From Planctomycetaceae bacterium (GTDB lineage Bacteria; Planctomycetota; Planctomycetia; Pirellulales; Pirellulaceae), in NCBI GenBank assembly GCA_018658605.1, contig JABHUV010000356.1:1-22048 (forward strand): a stretch of 22,048 nt of DNA. The letters are read 5' to 3'. Every line of letters begins with the position of its first letter. Position 1 is the first letter of the stretch. The notes under the pieces were generated by a model. That model worked only from the letters and a program-made list of their open reading frames with translations. It had not been told where the DNA came from and ran no database searches. The translations under genes and the position numbers were made by a program. This document shows positions 1 through 9,138 of the stretch, piece by piece.

Positions 1-712
1 CGATTGTATGGCCCCATGCGCCTAGACCGCCATCGCCATCCACTCGGGCTGTTTTTTCGACCTGCGTGAATTTCCCTTTGCCATCATTGTTCCAAAGCGT
101 ATTTGGAACGAGGCGGTAGTTCGATACATAAATATCCAAGTCACCGTCTTCATCATAGTCAGCAGTGGTAATACCACGAGCTGGCATGGTCGTACCCTTA
201 GTTCGCCAAACTTCTTTGAAGTTGTTCTCGGCAGTGTTGAAGTACATCACGTCGGTTAAATATCCGGGACCTTCATAACCGCCAACATACAGATCCACGA
301 GGCCATCACCGTTAAAGTCACCCATGCTGGCGGCGAGGCTAACCTTGGTCGGTAGGTCAGGCAGTTTGTCGCTGATGTTGGTAAGAGATGTTCCCTTCTG
401 ATTGAGAAATAAATTCCCTTTACCAGCCCAGCACATTGCGTCAGGATATCCGTCATTATTGATGTCCGCCCAGACTGCTGCCCCAGCTAACCCGGTATTT
501 GCAAGTTGCGTGAACGTGCCGTTGCGATTGTTTATCCATATCTGATTCGAAACATTGAGATCTTCGTAACCATCTTGGTTGAAGTCGATCCAAGCAGCAG
601 AACCACCCGCCATGCCCGTAAGTTTGGACTTTGTAGTAGCGTCTACAAACGTCTGTGCATCCAAGCATGATGTCAGACAGACCAGAATAGCAGTCACGAT
701 TGAGTACTTCAT
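1..712 (-). CDS. FG-GAP/VCBS repeat exported protein, N-terminal part (C-terminus beyond left edge)
   Basis: Translating the minus strand from the ATG at 712 gives 237 uninterrupted codons to the window edge. The protein begins with a hydrophobic signal segment ending in LTSC (residues 13-16), a good lipobox, so it may be a surface lipoprotein; signal peptidase I cleavage after LDA (residue 19) is the alternative. Four calcium-loop-like repeats follow: DFNQDGYED (43-51), DINNDGYPD (83-91), DFNGDGLVD (132-140) and DYDEDGDLD (185-193). These mark the FG-GAP/VCBS beta-propeller family, and GGLGAWGHTI at the cut end recalls proteins that continue into an ASPIC/UnbV domain. AGGAG lies about 10 nt before the start. 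The gene is divergent from the cytochrome gene at 874, with 161 bp between them. Such proteins are usually extracellular and often involved in adhesion or binding; the exact role is unknown. Confidence 0.85.
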   Translation of the reverse strand, partial: MKYSIVTAILVCLTSCLDAQTFVDATTKSKLTGMAGGSAAWIDFNQDGYEDLNVSNQIWINNRNGTFTQLANTGLAGAAVWADINNDGYPDAMCWAGKGNLFLNQKGTSLTNISDKLPDLPTKVSLAASMGDFNGDGLVDLYVGGYEGPGYLTDVMYFNTAENNFKEVWRTKGTTMPARGITTADYDEDGDLDIYVSNYRLVPNTLWNNDGKGKFTQVEKTARVDGDGGLGAWGHTI

Positions 713-873
713 TGGTTGTGAACTCCTATGAACCGAAAACCGAACAGAAAGTTACCATAACTATTGTATTGTAGCATTAGCGCCGCACGACGGTCACGAC
801 TTGAGCTAAGTTTGCCGCAAATTGCGTTACAAGATCCAACTGGCTCACTTTAATTCATTACAATAGATAAGTC
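713..873. promoter_or_regulatory. Divergent intergenic region holding two outward promoters (inferred)
   Basis: This 161-bp AT-rich gap separates the FG-GAP gene (leftward) from the PSCyt1/DUF1549 gene (rightward), so both genes must be transcribed from here unless a longer transcript reads in. I see no convincing pair of -35 and -10 boxes. TACAAT just before the ATG at 874 is too close to the start to be trusted. The call rests on gene arrangement only. Confidence 0.3.
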
Positions 874-3800
874 ATGGTTCAATATTTCGTTTACTTGGTT
901 GTCTTGTTGAGTTGTCTTAGCGCTTCGCTGCAGGCTGACGACCAAGGTTCGCAAACAGAGTTTTTTGAAAAGAAAATTCGACCTGTTTTAGTATCCAAGT
1001 GCTACGAATGTCACAGTGCTATCGCGGTGGATGTTCAGGGTGGGTTACTGCTGGATTCCCGTCCAGCCATGCTTAAGGGGGGCGACAGTGGTCCTGTTGT
1101 AGTTCCGGGGAAACCCAACCAAAGCCTGTTGTACTTGGCGCTGCAACACGATTCGTTGGAGATGCCCCCGAAGGAGAGGTTGCCGGCGGAAGTGGTGCAA
1201 AATTTTAAAGAATGGATTTTATCCGGTGCCCACGACCCGCGGGACGCTCCCTCGGATCCACAGGAGTTGGCATCACAAATTTGGGAGGATGCCTTTCGGC
1301 AACGTAGTCAATGGTGGAGTTTTCAACCCGTGGCCCTGTTGGTTCCACCGACGATTGCTCGAAACAACTGGTCTGAATTGCCCATGGACCGTTTTATCCT
1401 GTCCTCACTCCGGAAACAGGGTTTGTCGCCATCAACTCGCGCCGAAAATACAACTTTGATCCGGCGACTGAGTTTTACGCTCACTGGCTTGCCCCCTTCG
1501 GTCGACCAAGTAAATGCGTTTGTTCAAGACGATTCACCAGGTGCCTGGACTGCGCTGGTTAATTCCTATCTGGCCTCACCCCATTTTGGCGAACACTTTG
1601 CCCGTCACTGGATGGATGTCGTGCGGTACACCGATACCTACGGGTATGAATGGGACGTGCCTGCGAAAGGAGCTTGGCGTTATCGAGACTACCTGACACG
1701 TGCCTTCAACGCCGACATCTCGTATGACCAAATGGTCCGCGAGCAGATTGCCGGTGATTTGTTAAGCGACCCCCGTATTAATCACGAGTTGCAGCTCATC
1801 GAATCTCATATCGGACCCATGTTCTATCAACTTGGGGAGCATCGTCACGGAGATAGTTCCGAGTTTGAGGGGATCCATCAGGAAATGCTCGACAACAAAA
1901 TCGATGCATTTTCCAAAGCCTTTCAGGGTTTAACGATTGCCTGCGCGCGTTGCCATGATCACAAACTCGATCCGATTTCTCAAGCTGAGTACTATGCATT
2001 GTGTGGTGCTTTTATGAGTTCTCGTTGGATAAGTCGCACGATTGACACGACTCAGCGAAATATGCACGTGAAGAGGCAACTTGCCGACGCTCGGCGGCAA
2101 CTTCAAAAGGCGTTAACTGAAGTGTGGCTTGTCGACCTTCATAAAAACATCCATATCAGTTCGCTGGATGGTATCCAGCCGCCGACCGCCCTTGCCGTCG
2201 GTGATATTAACCACCCGTGGAATCAAATTTTCCGGCTTGACGGAGACTCACTGAGAAGAAAGTGGCTTTCTTTGTTGGAGATGTACCAAAGGCAGGATGA
2301 TGAAGCTAAAGCATATAACGATGCTAACTACACACTGGTGACAGATTTCGATGAAATGCAGGCTGACGATTGGCATTTAGATGGGCACGGAATCGAGCAG
2401 ATAATTGGTTCTGGTGATTTCACCTTGCATCAGGGAGACCAGTTTATCAAATCGTTGATGCTCCCAGGAATTGCGACGTCCAGATTGTCAGCCCGCCTTA
2501 ATGGGACGTTGCGCAGCCCGCTGACGCGTGAACTTCCTCATGATTTCCTTCATGTTCTTGTCGCAGGTGGAAGTCAGTCAGCACAACGCACCGTGATTGA
2601 TAATGCATTCCTTTGTGAGAAACAGGCGTATTACGCCCACGACCGCTATCAGTGGAAGGCCTTGAATCTTCATAAAGGGCAACAAGACCGCAAGACCTAT
2701 ATTGAATTTGCCACGAAGACCAGTAATCCGAACTTTCCGCCTCGCAGGGGACTGGGCCCTACATTGACTAGAGAAATGGAAACTTCGGCGATCAGCTGGT
2801 TTTCTATTAATAAAATCTACGCGGCGAAAGGCCCGGGTGCCCCCAAAAAACGTTTTACTGCTTTTATCGAATTACTCGAACTTGCAACACCAAACAACAA
2901 AGAAGAAGCCGCCACGTTGTACAGGCAATGGCTGATGGGCATGGTTAAGGCTTGGGGTGCTGGTGTTGCGACTAGTGATCAGATACAGGTGTTGAACAAT
3001 CTTTTACAGACGCCGTGGATCACCAAATCGGCATCTCATCCCGAACTGGCTTCGCTCATTGCTCGATGCCGCGCCATTGAGTCACAGATACTCCCCCCGC
3101 GGACGGTGAACGGTTTGGCGGATCTCGACGTAGGTGAAGATTACAGACTAAATATCCGTGGCAGCTATTACGATCTAGGGGACCCGATACCACGCGGCTA
3201 CCTTCGCCTGTTTGCAGATGAATTGTCCACGTCGACATCCTTCAATTCCGAAAACAGTGGCAGATTAGAGTTAGCGAATCAGGTTGCATCCGAAAAAAAT
3301 CCGTTGACCGCCCGCGTTTATGTCAATCGTGTGTGGCAGTGGCTATTTGGTACAGGCATCGTTGATACGCCCAGTAATTTCGGCAAACTTGGTAATATGC
3401 CCTCTCATCCCGAACTGCTTGACTGGATGACGGCACGATTCATGGAGAACAATTGGTCAACGAAGCAATTGGTTTGCGACATCTTGCATACGGCCACTTG
3501 GCAACAGGCTGATCACACGACCTCGATGGCGATGGAATTTGATCCCAATAATAGGTTATTGCATCACTATCCCAATCGGCGTTTGGAAGCGGAAGCGATT
3601 GGAGACGCAATGTTGGCAACGGCGGGCACGCTGGATCGTAAACTCTATGGCGCACCTCATAATCCATTTCGTACTGCCGAGGATGAAATGAAGCGTCTGT
3701 TTACGGGCCCCGTTGCCGGTAATCAACGACGTATGCTGTACACCAAAGTGAGCATCATGGAGCCGTCTAAATTCCTATCAACATTCAATCTTCCGGATCC

Positions 3801-4134
3801 GAAAATATCAACTGGTCGGCGCGACATTGCAAACACTCCGGCTCAGGCACTGACCCTTCTCAACCATCCCTTTGGCATTGAGATTGCCAATCAGTGGGCA
3901 GCAGGACTGATTCAGCGCGACGACATCGATCCTCGCGGGCGTCTTCAATCTATGCTGGCCACGGCCTATAGCAGAAAGATACAGGCGGATGAACTGGATC
4001 GCTGGGAGTCTTCATTAATTAGGCTTTCGGATTTACGTCAAACGAACCAAAATGACATAATGACGAATAAGCAACTGTGGGCGGATATTGCCCATGCAAT
4101 TTTCAATACCAAAGAATTTATTTATCTACGATAA
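874..4134 (+). CDS. Planctomycete cytochrome, PSCyt1-DUF1549-DUF1553 protein
   Basis: The protein has 1086 residues. A signal peptide (about 1-21, ending SLQA) is followed by a c-type haem site CYECH (C43, C46, H47) in the PSCyt1 domain (about 28-115), which includes the typical GGDSGP and MPP segments. DUF1549 spans about 169-375, from LPMDRFILSSL through HFGEHFARHWMDVVRY to a second CxxCH, CARCHDHKLDP (C357, C360, H361). A long middle region (about 400-780) looks beta-rich and may hold a lectin-like domain, around 475-640. DUF1553 covers about 796-1060 (TARVYVNRVWQWLFGTGIV, NRRLEAEAIGDAML, TPAQALTLLNHP). The family is abundant in planctomycetes and nearly always paired with DUF1501, as here 5 nt downstream. 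Its biochemical function is not established; export and haem binding are inferred. Length is normal for the family. Confidence 0.9.
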   Translation: MVQYFVYLVVLLSCLSASLQADDQGSQTEFFEKKIRPVLVSKCYECHSAIAVDVQGGLLLDSRPAMLKGGDSGPVVVPGKPNQSLLYLALQHDSLEMPPKERLPAEVVQNFKEWILSGAHDPRDAPSDPQELASQIWEDAFRQRSQWWSFQPVALLVPPTIARNNWSELPMDRFILSSLRKQGLSPSTRAENTTLIRRLSFTLTGLPPSVDQVNAFVQDDSPGAWTALVNSYLASPHFGEHFARHWMDVVRYTDTYGYEWDVPAKGAWRYRDYLTRAFNADISYDQMVREQIAGDLLSDPRINHELQLIESHIGPMFYQLGEHRHGDSSEFEGIHQEMLDNKIDAFSKAFQGLTIACARCHDHKLDPISQAEYYALCGAFMSSRWISRTIDTTQRNMHVKRQLADARRQLQKALTEVWLVDLHKNIHISSLDGIQPPTALAVGDINHPWNQIFRLDGDSLRRKWLSLLEMYQRQDDEAKAYNDANYTLVTDFDEMQADDWHLDGHGIEQIIGSGDFTLHQGDQFIKSLMLPGIATSRLSARLNGTLRSPLTRELPHDFLHVLVAGGSQSAQRTVIDNAFLCEKQAYYAHDRYQWKALNLHKGQQDRKTYIEFATKTSNPNFPPRRGLGPTLTREMETSAISWFSINKIYAAKGPGAPKKRFTAFIELLELATPNNKEEAATLYRQWLMGMVKAWGAGVATSDQIQVLNNLLQTPWITKSASHPELASLIARCRAIESQILPPRTVNGLADLDVGEDYRLNIRGSYYDLGDPIPRGYLRLFADELSTSTSFNSENSGRLELANQVASEKNPLTARVYVNRVWQWLFGTGIVDTPSNFGKLGNMPSHPELLDWMTARFMENNWSTKQLVCDILHTATWQQADHTTSMAMEFDPNNRLLHHYPNRRLEAEAIGDAMLATAGTLDRKLYGAPHNPFRTAEDEMKRLFTGPVAGNQRRMLYTKVSIMEPSKFLSTFNLPDPKISTGRRDIANTPAQALTLLNHPFGIEIANQWAAGLIQRDDIDPRGRLQSMLATAYSRKIQADELDRWESSLIRLSDLRQTNQNDIMTNKQLWADIAHAIFNTKEFIYLR

Positions 4135-4139
4135 TCGCC

Positions 4140-5537
4140 ATGATGCAGTACCTAGAACGACGAAAATTCCTGAAAGACGCATCACTAGGTTTCGGCGCGA
4201 TGGCATTCTCTGCGTTGGCGTCGCGTGCGTCACAAGCAACTCCGCTGGCCCATTATGCGTCCAAAGCCAAGCATGTGATTCTTTGTTTTATGGATGGTGG
4301 CCCGAGTCACGTTGATACGTTTGACCCCAAACCCGAACTGACGCGTCAGGAGGGCAAGCAGATTGGTAAAGAGAACGTCTCTGTACTGTCCCAAAGTACG
4401 GCAGCACGGGTATGGTTGGGAGCACGCTGGAAATTCCGGAATCGCGGGCAAAGTGGCCTAGCCGTAAGCGATCTCCTGCCACACATTGCCTCTCTTGCGG
4501 ATGACTTGTGTGTCGTCCGTTCGCTGGTGGGAAAACAGCCGTTGCATGGCCAGCAAGCACTGCTTATGCATACTGGTCGGGAAACCGGACGCGCCCCAAG
4601 CTGGGGAAGTTGGGTTTCTTATGGCTTAGGTGCCGAAAATGAAAACCTTCCCAGTTACGTTCTGCTCAATAACGACTGGATCCCCAACGGAGGAACCGAG
4701 AACTTTGGGAGTTCGTTTTTGCCGGCAAATCATTCGGCAATGATGATACGTGCGAAAGGAACTCCGGTAGATAATATCGTTGCTGCTGACGCACCGGCCA
4801 TCCAACGTGAAAAACTTGCACTTTTGGTAGAACAGGATCAACAATTCGCTAAAACAGCCAATTCCGGAAACGCCATCGAGGCCGCTATTCGGAATTATGA
4901 GAAAGCCTTTCTGATGCAGTCCTCGATACCGGGAATTGCCGATGTTCGTGACGAACCTGAATATATTCACCAGTTGTACGGCTTGGATAGCAAAAACGAC
5001 TTTCAAAAGTACTACGCCTTGCAATGTCTGCGGGCGCGCCGACTCGTGGAAAAAGGTGTACGGTTTATCGAAATCACCTGCCCGTTGACTCACGCGAATA
5101 ACTCCCCTTGGGACCAACATGGTCACCTAGTGAAACACCATAACGAGAATGCGTTGATTACCGACCAGGCGGTTGCCGGGCTCATTAAGGACCTCAAACA
5201 GCGCGGGTTACTAGATGAAACGATCGTCATTTGGGCAGGGGAAATGGGAAGGACTCCGCATACGCCTGCAATAAATGCGACGGTTGGCCGCGACCACCAT
5301 GTAGATGGATATTCCATTTTTTTGGCAGGTGGTGGATTCAAGGGCGGTTCGTCCTTCGGGACAACCAATGAATTTGGAAACAAGGTTGTGGAGAACCCGT
5401 TGCTGATTCAGGATATTCATGCCACTGTGTTGCATCAACTTGGACTGGATCATGAACGATTGACATATCGATTCGGAGGGCGGGACGTGAGCCTGACAGA
5501 TGTACATGGACGCGTGGTGCGGGAATTACTCGGCTAG
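4140..5537 (+). CDS. DUF1501 family protein with Tat signal
   Basis: I chose the ATG at 4140 (or the next codon, 4143) because it puts a Tat motif, ERRKFLKD, at residues 6-13 followed by a hydrophobic stretch. An upstream in-frame ATG at 4077 would overlap the preceding gene by 58 bp and spoil the signal. No clear ribosome site is visible and the upstream gene stops 5 nt before, so translational coupling is likely. The 465-residue product shows family hallmarks: MDGGPSHVDTFDPKP (51-65), WDQHGH, and IWAGEMGRTPHTP followed by GRDHHVDGYSIFLAGGGFKGG. DUF1501 has an alkaline-phosphatase/sulfatase-like fold, but the substrate is unknown. It is probably the exported partner of the haem protein upstream. 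Its 3' end faces the acetylesterase gene 30 bp away. Confidence 0.9.
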   Translation: MMQYLERRKFLKDASLGFGAMAFSALASRASQATPLAHYASKAKHVILCFMDGGPSHVDTFDPKPELTRQEGKQIGKENVSVLSQSTAARVWLGARWKFRNRGQSGLAVSDLLPHIASLADDLCVVRSLVGKQPLHGQQALLMHTGRETGRAPSWGSWVSYGLGAENENLPSYVLLNNDWIPNGGTENFGSSFLPANHSAMMIRAKGTPVDNIVAADAPAIQREKLALLVEQDQQFAKTANSGNAIEAAIRNYEKAFLMQSSIPGIADVRDEPEYIHQLYGLDSKNDFQKYYALQCLRARRLVEKGVRFIEITCPLTHANNSPWDQHGHLVKHHNENALITDQAVAGLIKDLKQRGLLDETIVIWAGEMGRTPHTPAINATVGRDHHVDGYSIFLAGGGFKGGSSFGTTNEFGNKVVENPLLIQDIHATVLHQLGLDHERLTYRFGGRDVSLTDVHGRVVRELLG

Positions 5538-5566
5538 AGCGACAATGGGACTTGTTATTGGCACGT

Positions 5567-7870
5567 TCATTTGGCTTCCGGGTTCGGATTCTGCCCTTGC
5601 TGTAACGCATTGACGAGCGGCGGTAACTTTTGCTCTTCGATTTGTAGGGTGAAATGACCGCGAGGAGGGTATGGCTTAATGCGTGGATGGTGGTAGCGAA
5701 GAAAACTGGTAGCAGCGATCGTTACTTTACCACCGCGGAATTCTTCGCGGAAATCGTGGTCGATGTGGCCGCCTCTTGGTTGTCCGCCCTGCCGCACTGC
5801 GACGCCTGTGGTGGATTCGGCTAATAATCTGCCGTTAATATACACTGCGTAACCCTCACCTGAATTTACGTGAGCCGCGCCACCAAGGACGAGGCGATAA
5901 CGGTGGCCGTCTCTGAGAGGAGGAAATTCGTAAGTGCCCCGCACCATCAAGACTTCTTTCTCCCACAGTGTCTTGGGCTTCTCGCCACAACGGCAAAACG
6001 GTGATGAGCAAGAATCCACTAGCCCCGCTAATTCTCCGTCGAGTTGTCCAAAAGGTTGCCACCCTTTAGACCATCCAGATTTGGCCGCGTCAAAGCCAGG
6101 GGCAACCCAGTTTTCCATCCCCGGCGGATAGGTTACCTTGCGGTAACGGGCGCCGCTTTCGACTGGCCGTGACTCTGGCGGGTCGAAGCTGTAAAAATCC
6201 CATCGTGACTTGTCCAAATCGGGACCAAATGAATGCCAGTCGTATTCACTCGTGCCAGTCGCCCGATAACAGTTAACCAAGCCGAACATCGATCCGCGGA
6301 GAAACTGGTTGGTCCGTTGAGGCCGCTCGCCAGTGGCCTCTTGTTGTAGCGATTTGTTGTAGCGGGGGTCAGCGATGTAATGGGCAGCAATGCCTTCAAG
6401 GATGATTGGAGTTAACGCCTTTTGAGTGGCAGCGATTTCCATTTCAGTTGGCTGTTTCTGCTGCTGAGCAAGCGTGCTCTTTCGTGACGTCGCCTGAGGC
6501 AATGGATCTACGCTGCCCCCTTTTAGCTTGACCATTGTTCGGCCCATCGCATCGCCAATTAACATGTAAGTCTCCGCATTGCGGTTGTAATGATAGTCTT
6601 GATTGGTAGGCGATTGAGCAACCTCTCGCCAGAAGTCGCGGGTGTCAACCGAAGCGACTGTGCCGCTATATTCAGGGTGCAACGTCTTGTCGCCAACAGA
6701 TAACTGCGCCTTCAGAATCCGTAGGAATTTTTCCGACATATTGTGCCCTCCAAAACCGACGGTGGCGACCACAACCGGTAACTTCGGTTTTTTGAAATCC
6801 GTACGGACATCGTCGATCAGGTTGACGAGATGCTTTTCGTACTCTGCGATTGAGTCTTCGGCGAAACTATCTTTGTGGCCCTGAAACCAGACAAAGCCTG
6901 CAATGTCGTAGCCTTGGGATTGGTAATCCGGGACAACCTTGTCGATATTGTCGAGCGTTTTGCGGACACCTTCAATCATTAACCTATACTCAATCGATTC
7001 GAATTCGTTGTTGGGATCGGTCCGACCACTCGACGGAGGCCGAAAATCAAATCCCAACGAACGATTGCCTTGAGCCGTCTTAATTAGAAGTACCTGTTCG
7101 TCGTGAAACGTACCCAGTACATGCCCAAAACCAAGTTCGGGGCCGATTGAATTTCCATTGGATGTGGCACTTAGCGGGGACCCTTTGCCGTCTTCGGCTA
7201 GGCGGGCTTCCTGGTAATATACATCATGACGAATTGTCCAGTTTCCTTTACTGTCAACGAGCCACGGAAATTTACCTTCACGTTTGGCCACCGCTTCGAG
7301 GTCACCATTACCAAGTAAATCGGTCTTTTCCATCCAAAAACGAGGCGGCTCACCCGTAAAATCAGAAATTTTGAAGGTATAGCGAGTGCCCGGTTTGAGG
7401 GCAACCTCTTGCATGGCCGGTTTCACCCGAGCGTCGCGGCGATAGACTTCTTTGCCGTCGAGATGCATGACGCTATATGAGTTCTCGCCGAATCCACAGT
7501 GAAGACGATAAACGCCGTATTGTGGAACCTCGAGCTGCCCCTCGGAAATTGGTTTATTGGTCGGTGTACCGTTGGGCAGATAGACGTTAAGTGGTGAGGC
7601 GCTATAGTTACCTACCCGATAAATCTGAAACTCACCGGGAACGGCGGCATTGGAACTGAAGTAAACACCGTTGTACAGGTTTTTTGCACCGCTGAGGTTG
7701 CCCATGCCAACCATGTTGGATTGGCCGGCGAGGATATAAACCTTAACCGGTCGCGCCGCGTCGCCCGGCTTGCCGTCTGGATTCGGTAATTTTGCCGGGA
7801 CGTTTTCAGCTGAAGCGGAAAGAACGACGAAAAATAGTAGGTATGTGATAAACAGGTTGCTGGGCTTCAT
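5567..7870 (-). CDS. Exported GQSNM acetylesterase (sialate O-acetylesterase/CE6-like) with extra beta domains
   Basis: The protein has 767 residues with a signal peptide at about 1-21 (SASA/ENV). The SGNH-type core begins at about 43 with the nucleophile block ILAGQSNMVGMG (S51). It resumes near 235 (IGPELGFGHVLG, then EQVLLIKTAQGNRSL), continues to GFVWFQGHKDS near 327, and ends with DYHYNRN near 424, a likely catalytic Asp/His pair. Residues about 60-205 are an insertion whose middle (GVYRLHCGFGENSYSVMHLDGKEVYRR) looks like a carbohydrate-binding-type beta sandwich. About 480-767 is an accessory region ending in a galactose-binding-like domain (FPPLRDGHRYRLVLGG, YAVYINGRLLAES). GGAG lies 8 nt before the start. 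It probably removes acetyl groups from extracellular glycans; the exact substrate cannot be read from sequence. It is last of four leftward genes, 104 bp after the AhpD-like gene. Confidence 0.82.
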   Translation of the reverse strand: MKPSNLFITYLLFFVVLSASAENVPAKLPNPDGKPGDAARPVKVYILAGQSNMVGMGNLSGAKNLYNGVYFSSNAAVPGEFQIYRVGNYSASPLNVYLPNGTPTNKPISEGQLEVPQYGVYRLHCGFGENSYSVMHLDGKEVYRRDARVKPAMQEVALKPGTRYTFKISDFTGEPPRFWMEKTDLLGNGDLEAVAKREGKFPWLVDSKGNWTIRHDVYYQEARLAEDGKGSPLSATSNGNSIGPELGFGHVLGTFHDEQVLLIKTAQGNRSLGFDFRPPSSGRTDPNNEFESIEYRLMIEGVRKTLDNIDKVVPDYQSQGYDIAGFVWFQGHKDSFAEDSIAEYEKHLVNLIDDVRTDFKKPKLPVVVATVGFGGHNMSEKFLRILKAQLSVGDKTLHPEYSGTVASVDTRDFWREVAQSPTNQDYHYNRNAETYMLIGDAMGRTMVKLKGGSVDPLPQATSRKSTLAQQQKQPTEMEIAATQKALTPIILEGIAAHYIADPRYNKSLQQEATGERPQRTNQFLRGSMFGLVNCYRATGTSEYDWHSFGPDLDKSRWDFYSFDPPESRPVESGARYRKVTYPPGMENWVAPGFDAAKSGWSKGWQPFGQLDGELAGLVDSCSSPFCRCGEKPKTLWEKEVLMVRGTYEFPPLRDGHRYRLVLGGAAHVNSGEGYAVYINGRLLAESTTGVAVRQGGQPRGGHIDHDFREEFRGGKVTIAATSFLRYHHPRIKPYPPRGHFTLQIEEQKLPPLVNALQQGQNPNPEAK

Positions 7871-7974
7871 TCGCCGCTCCGCGTTAAATCATAATGGTAT
7901 AAGTTGTCGTAACTGGATGTTCGAGGTACGCTACGTTCAGGTCAAAAATGTTCGGGCAAAAGGGGTTTGGCATA

Positions 7975-8283
7975 TTATGGATTCGGCGAGCAGACGTCTC
8001 CGCATTCGTCAGGATTGTCTTGATCGATCATGCCAAAAGCCATGCGAGCCGTGGCACCGGTCACCCCGCTATTAACCGCAGCCGTCACCGCTACCAAGGA
8101 ATTGAGTTCGTCATCAGTAATTCCTAGACTGCGAGCCTTTTCAACACGATTTCGAGTGCAGACTTGACACCCACGTGTCATCGTCACGGCCAAACCTATC
8201 AAGTGTTTCTCTCGTTCGCTGAGTAACTCCGTACTGTGAGTTTGCTTGATATGATCTACTATCATCGTGTCATCGTAAGCCAT
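7975..8283 (-). CDS. AhpD/carboxymuconolactone decarboxylase-like protein with altered catalytic residues
   Basis: This is a small (102 aa) helical protein with the core pattern EKHLIGLAVTMTRGCQVCTRNRVEKA, followed by GITDDELNSLVAVTAAVNSGVTGATARMAFGM, typical of the AhpD-like/CMD fold. The CxxC pair is present (C39, C42). In peroxidase-active AhpD a Glu lies 12 residues before the first Cys and a His 4 residues after the second; here these positions are H27 and R46. Disulfide chemistry is therefore possible, but the canonical proton relay appears missing. GGAT lies about 8 nt upstream of the ATG at 8283. There is no signal peptide, so it is probably cytoplasmic. It follows the hydratase gene by 48 bp on the same strand and is likely cotranscribed with it. 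Confidence 0.8.
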   Translation of the reverse strand: MAYDDTMIVDHIKQTHSTELLSEREKHLIGLAVTMTRGCQVCTRNRVEKARSLGITDDELNSLVAVTAAVNSGVTGATARMAFGMIDQDNPDECGDVCSPNP

Positions 8284-8331
8284 GTTAGGATCCTTTAACT
8301 TTCAATATTGAATGAGGCGTTTAAAAGTGTT

Positions 8332-9135
8332 TCAAGTGGTTATTTCTGCTTCCACATTACCGAAGGGCGAGGACTCGACTCGGATACGGCAGTCGTCGGT
8401 AATCGGAATCAAGCTCGGAATTGATCCGGTAAGAATAATTTGGCCAGCGTGGAATCTGTCACCGCGTTCACTTACCACTGTCGTCAGCCATTTTAGCGAA
8501 GAGCGGATCGTTTGTACCAATCTTGGGCCGGAATAATCATCGATCAACTGGTTATCGGCGAAGATTCTTAGGGTTGATGAATCAAGGGATGATTGGCTAT
8601 CGATGTCATCGGTGCTGATCCCTGCACCGGCGATGAATCCGCCGTGCAGGGCGTTGTTGGCGATGAGCTCACCCGCCGAGGCGTGATCACCTCGCATTAC
8701 ATGGTGGTGCAATTCAATTACGGGAAAAATACGAGCAACACAAGTGGGAATTCCGGTGTCAGCAAAATCTGCCTCACAGGGTTCGTGCGATAGTTCCACC
8801 GCTAACTCGCCCTCGATAGCGAGCTTTGCAAAGTTGTGACGCGACACCTCAACGCCCGAAATATGATGTTCTGATTCGAATAGTCGCCCGGTGACGCAAT
8901 GATCGATCCCGAGCTGCGCCCTTATTTTTGGTGACGTGCAACCGACTTTGTAACCGACGATAGGCTCTCCTCGGTCGCAACGCAATTCTGCTACAGCCGA
9001 TTGAAGTTCATACCCTTGTGCCACGTCTAGGACAACACCTTTGGCAAACATGGTGCCGGGTTGACGCGTGTCATAATCAGCGAGTAAATCAGAGGCCCAT
9101 TGCCGCATGCGAGTAGAAGCTGAGGATGATTTCAT
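8332..9135 (-). CDS. 2-keto-4-pentenoate hydratase family protein (MhpD-like)
   Basis: The 267-residue product fits the fumarylacetoacetate hydrolase-related hydratase/decarboxylase family (MhpD, HpaH, DmpE/H), which acts on 2-keto-dienoic acids and is usually about 260 aa. Visible motifs are GYKVGCTSPKIRAQLGI (61-77), IEGELAVEL with metal-ligand candidates E108 and E110, FPVIEL with E141 as third ligand, and NNALHGGFIAG (160-170). All three expected acidic ligands are present, so the enzyme is probably active. The start lies 3 nt after the methyltransferase stop with only a weak ribosome site, suggesting coupled translation. No other meta-cleavage pathway gene is in the window, so the true substrate is open. 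Confidence 0.85.
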   Translation of the reverse strand: MKSSSASTRMRQWASDLLADYDTRQPGTMFAKGVVLDVAQGYELQSAVAELRCDRGEPIVGYKVGCTSPKIRAQLGIDHCVTGRLFESEHHISGVEVSRHNFAKLAIEGELAVELSHEPCEADFADTGIPTCVARIFPVIELHHHVMRGDHASAGELIANNALHGGFIAGAGISTDDIDSQSSLDSSTLRIFADNQLIDDYSGPRLVQTIRSSLKWLTTVVSERGDRFHAGQIILTGSIPSLIPITDDCRIRVESSPFGNVEAEITT

Positions 9136-9138
9136 GGG

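Noticed and set aside
4077..4139. Upstream in-frame ATG at 4077 for the first DUF1501 gene
   Set aside because: It would overlap the preceding gene and place 21 residues before the Tat motif; the start at 4140 gives a normal signal.
4626..5126. Minus-strand open frame of 166 codons inside the first DUF1501 gene
   Set aside because: It lies fully opposite a gene with clear family motifs, has no recognisable domain and no ribosome site; it is a shadow frame.
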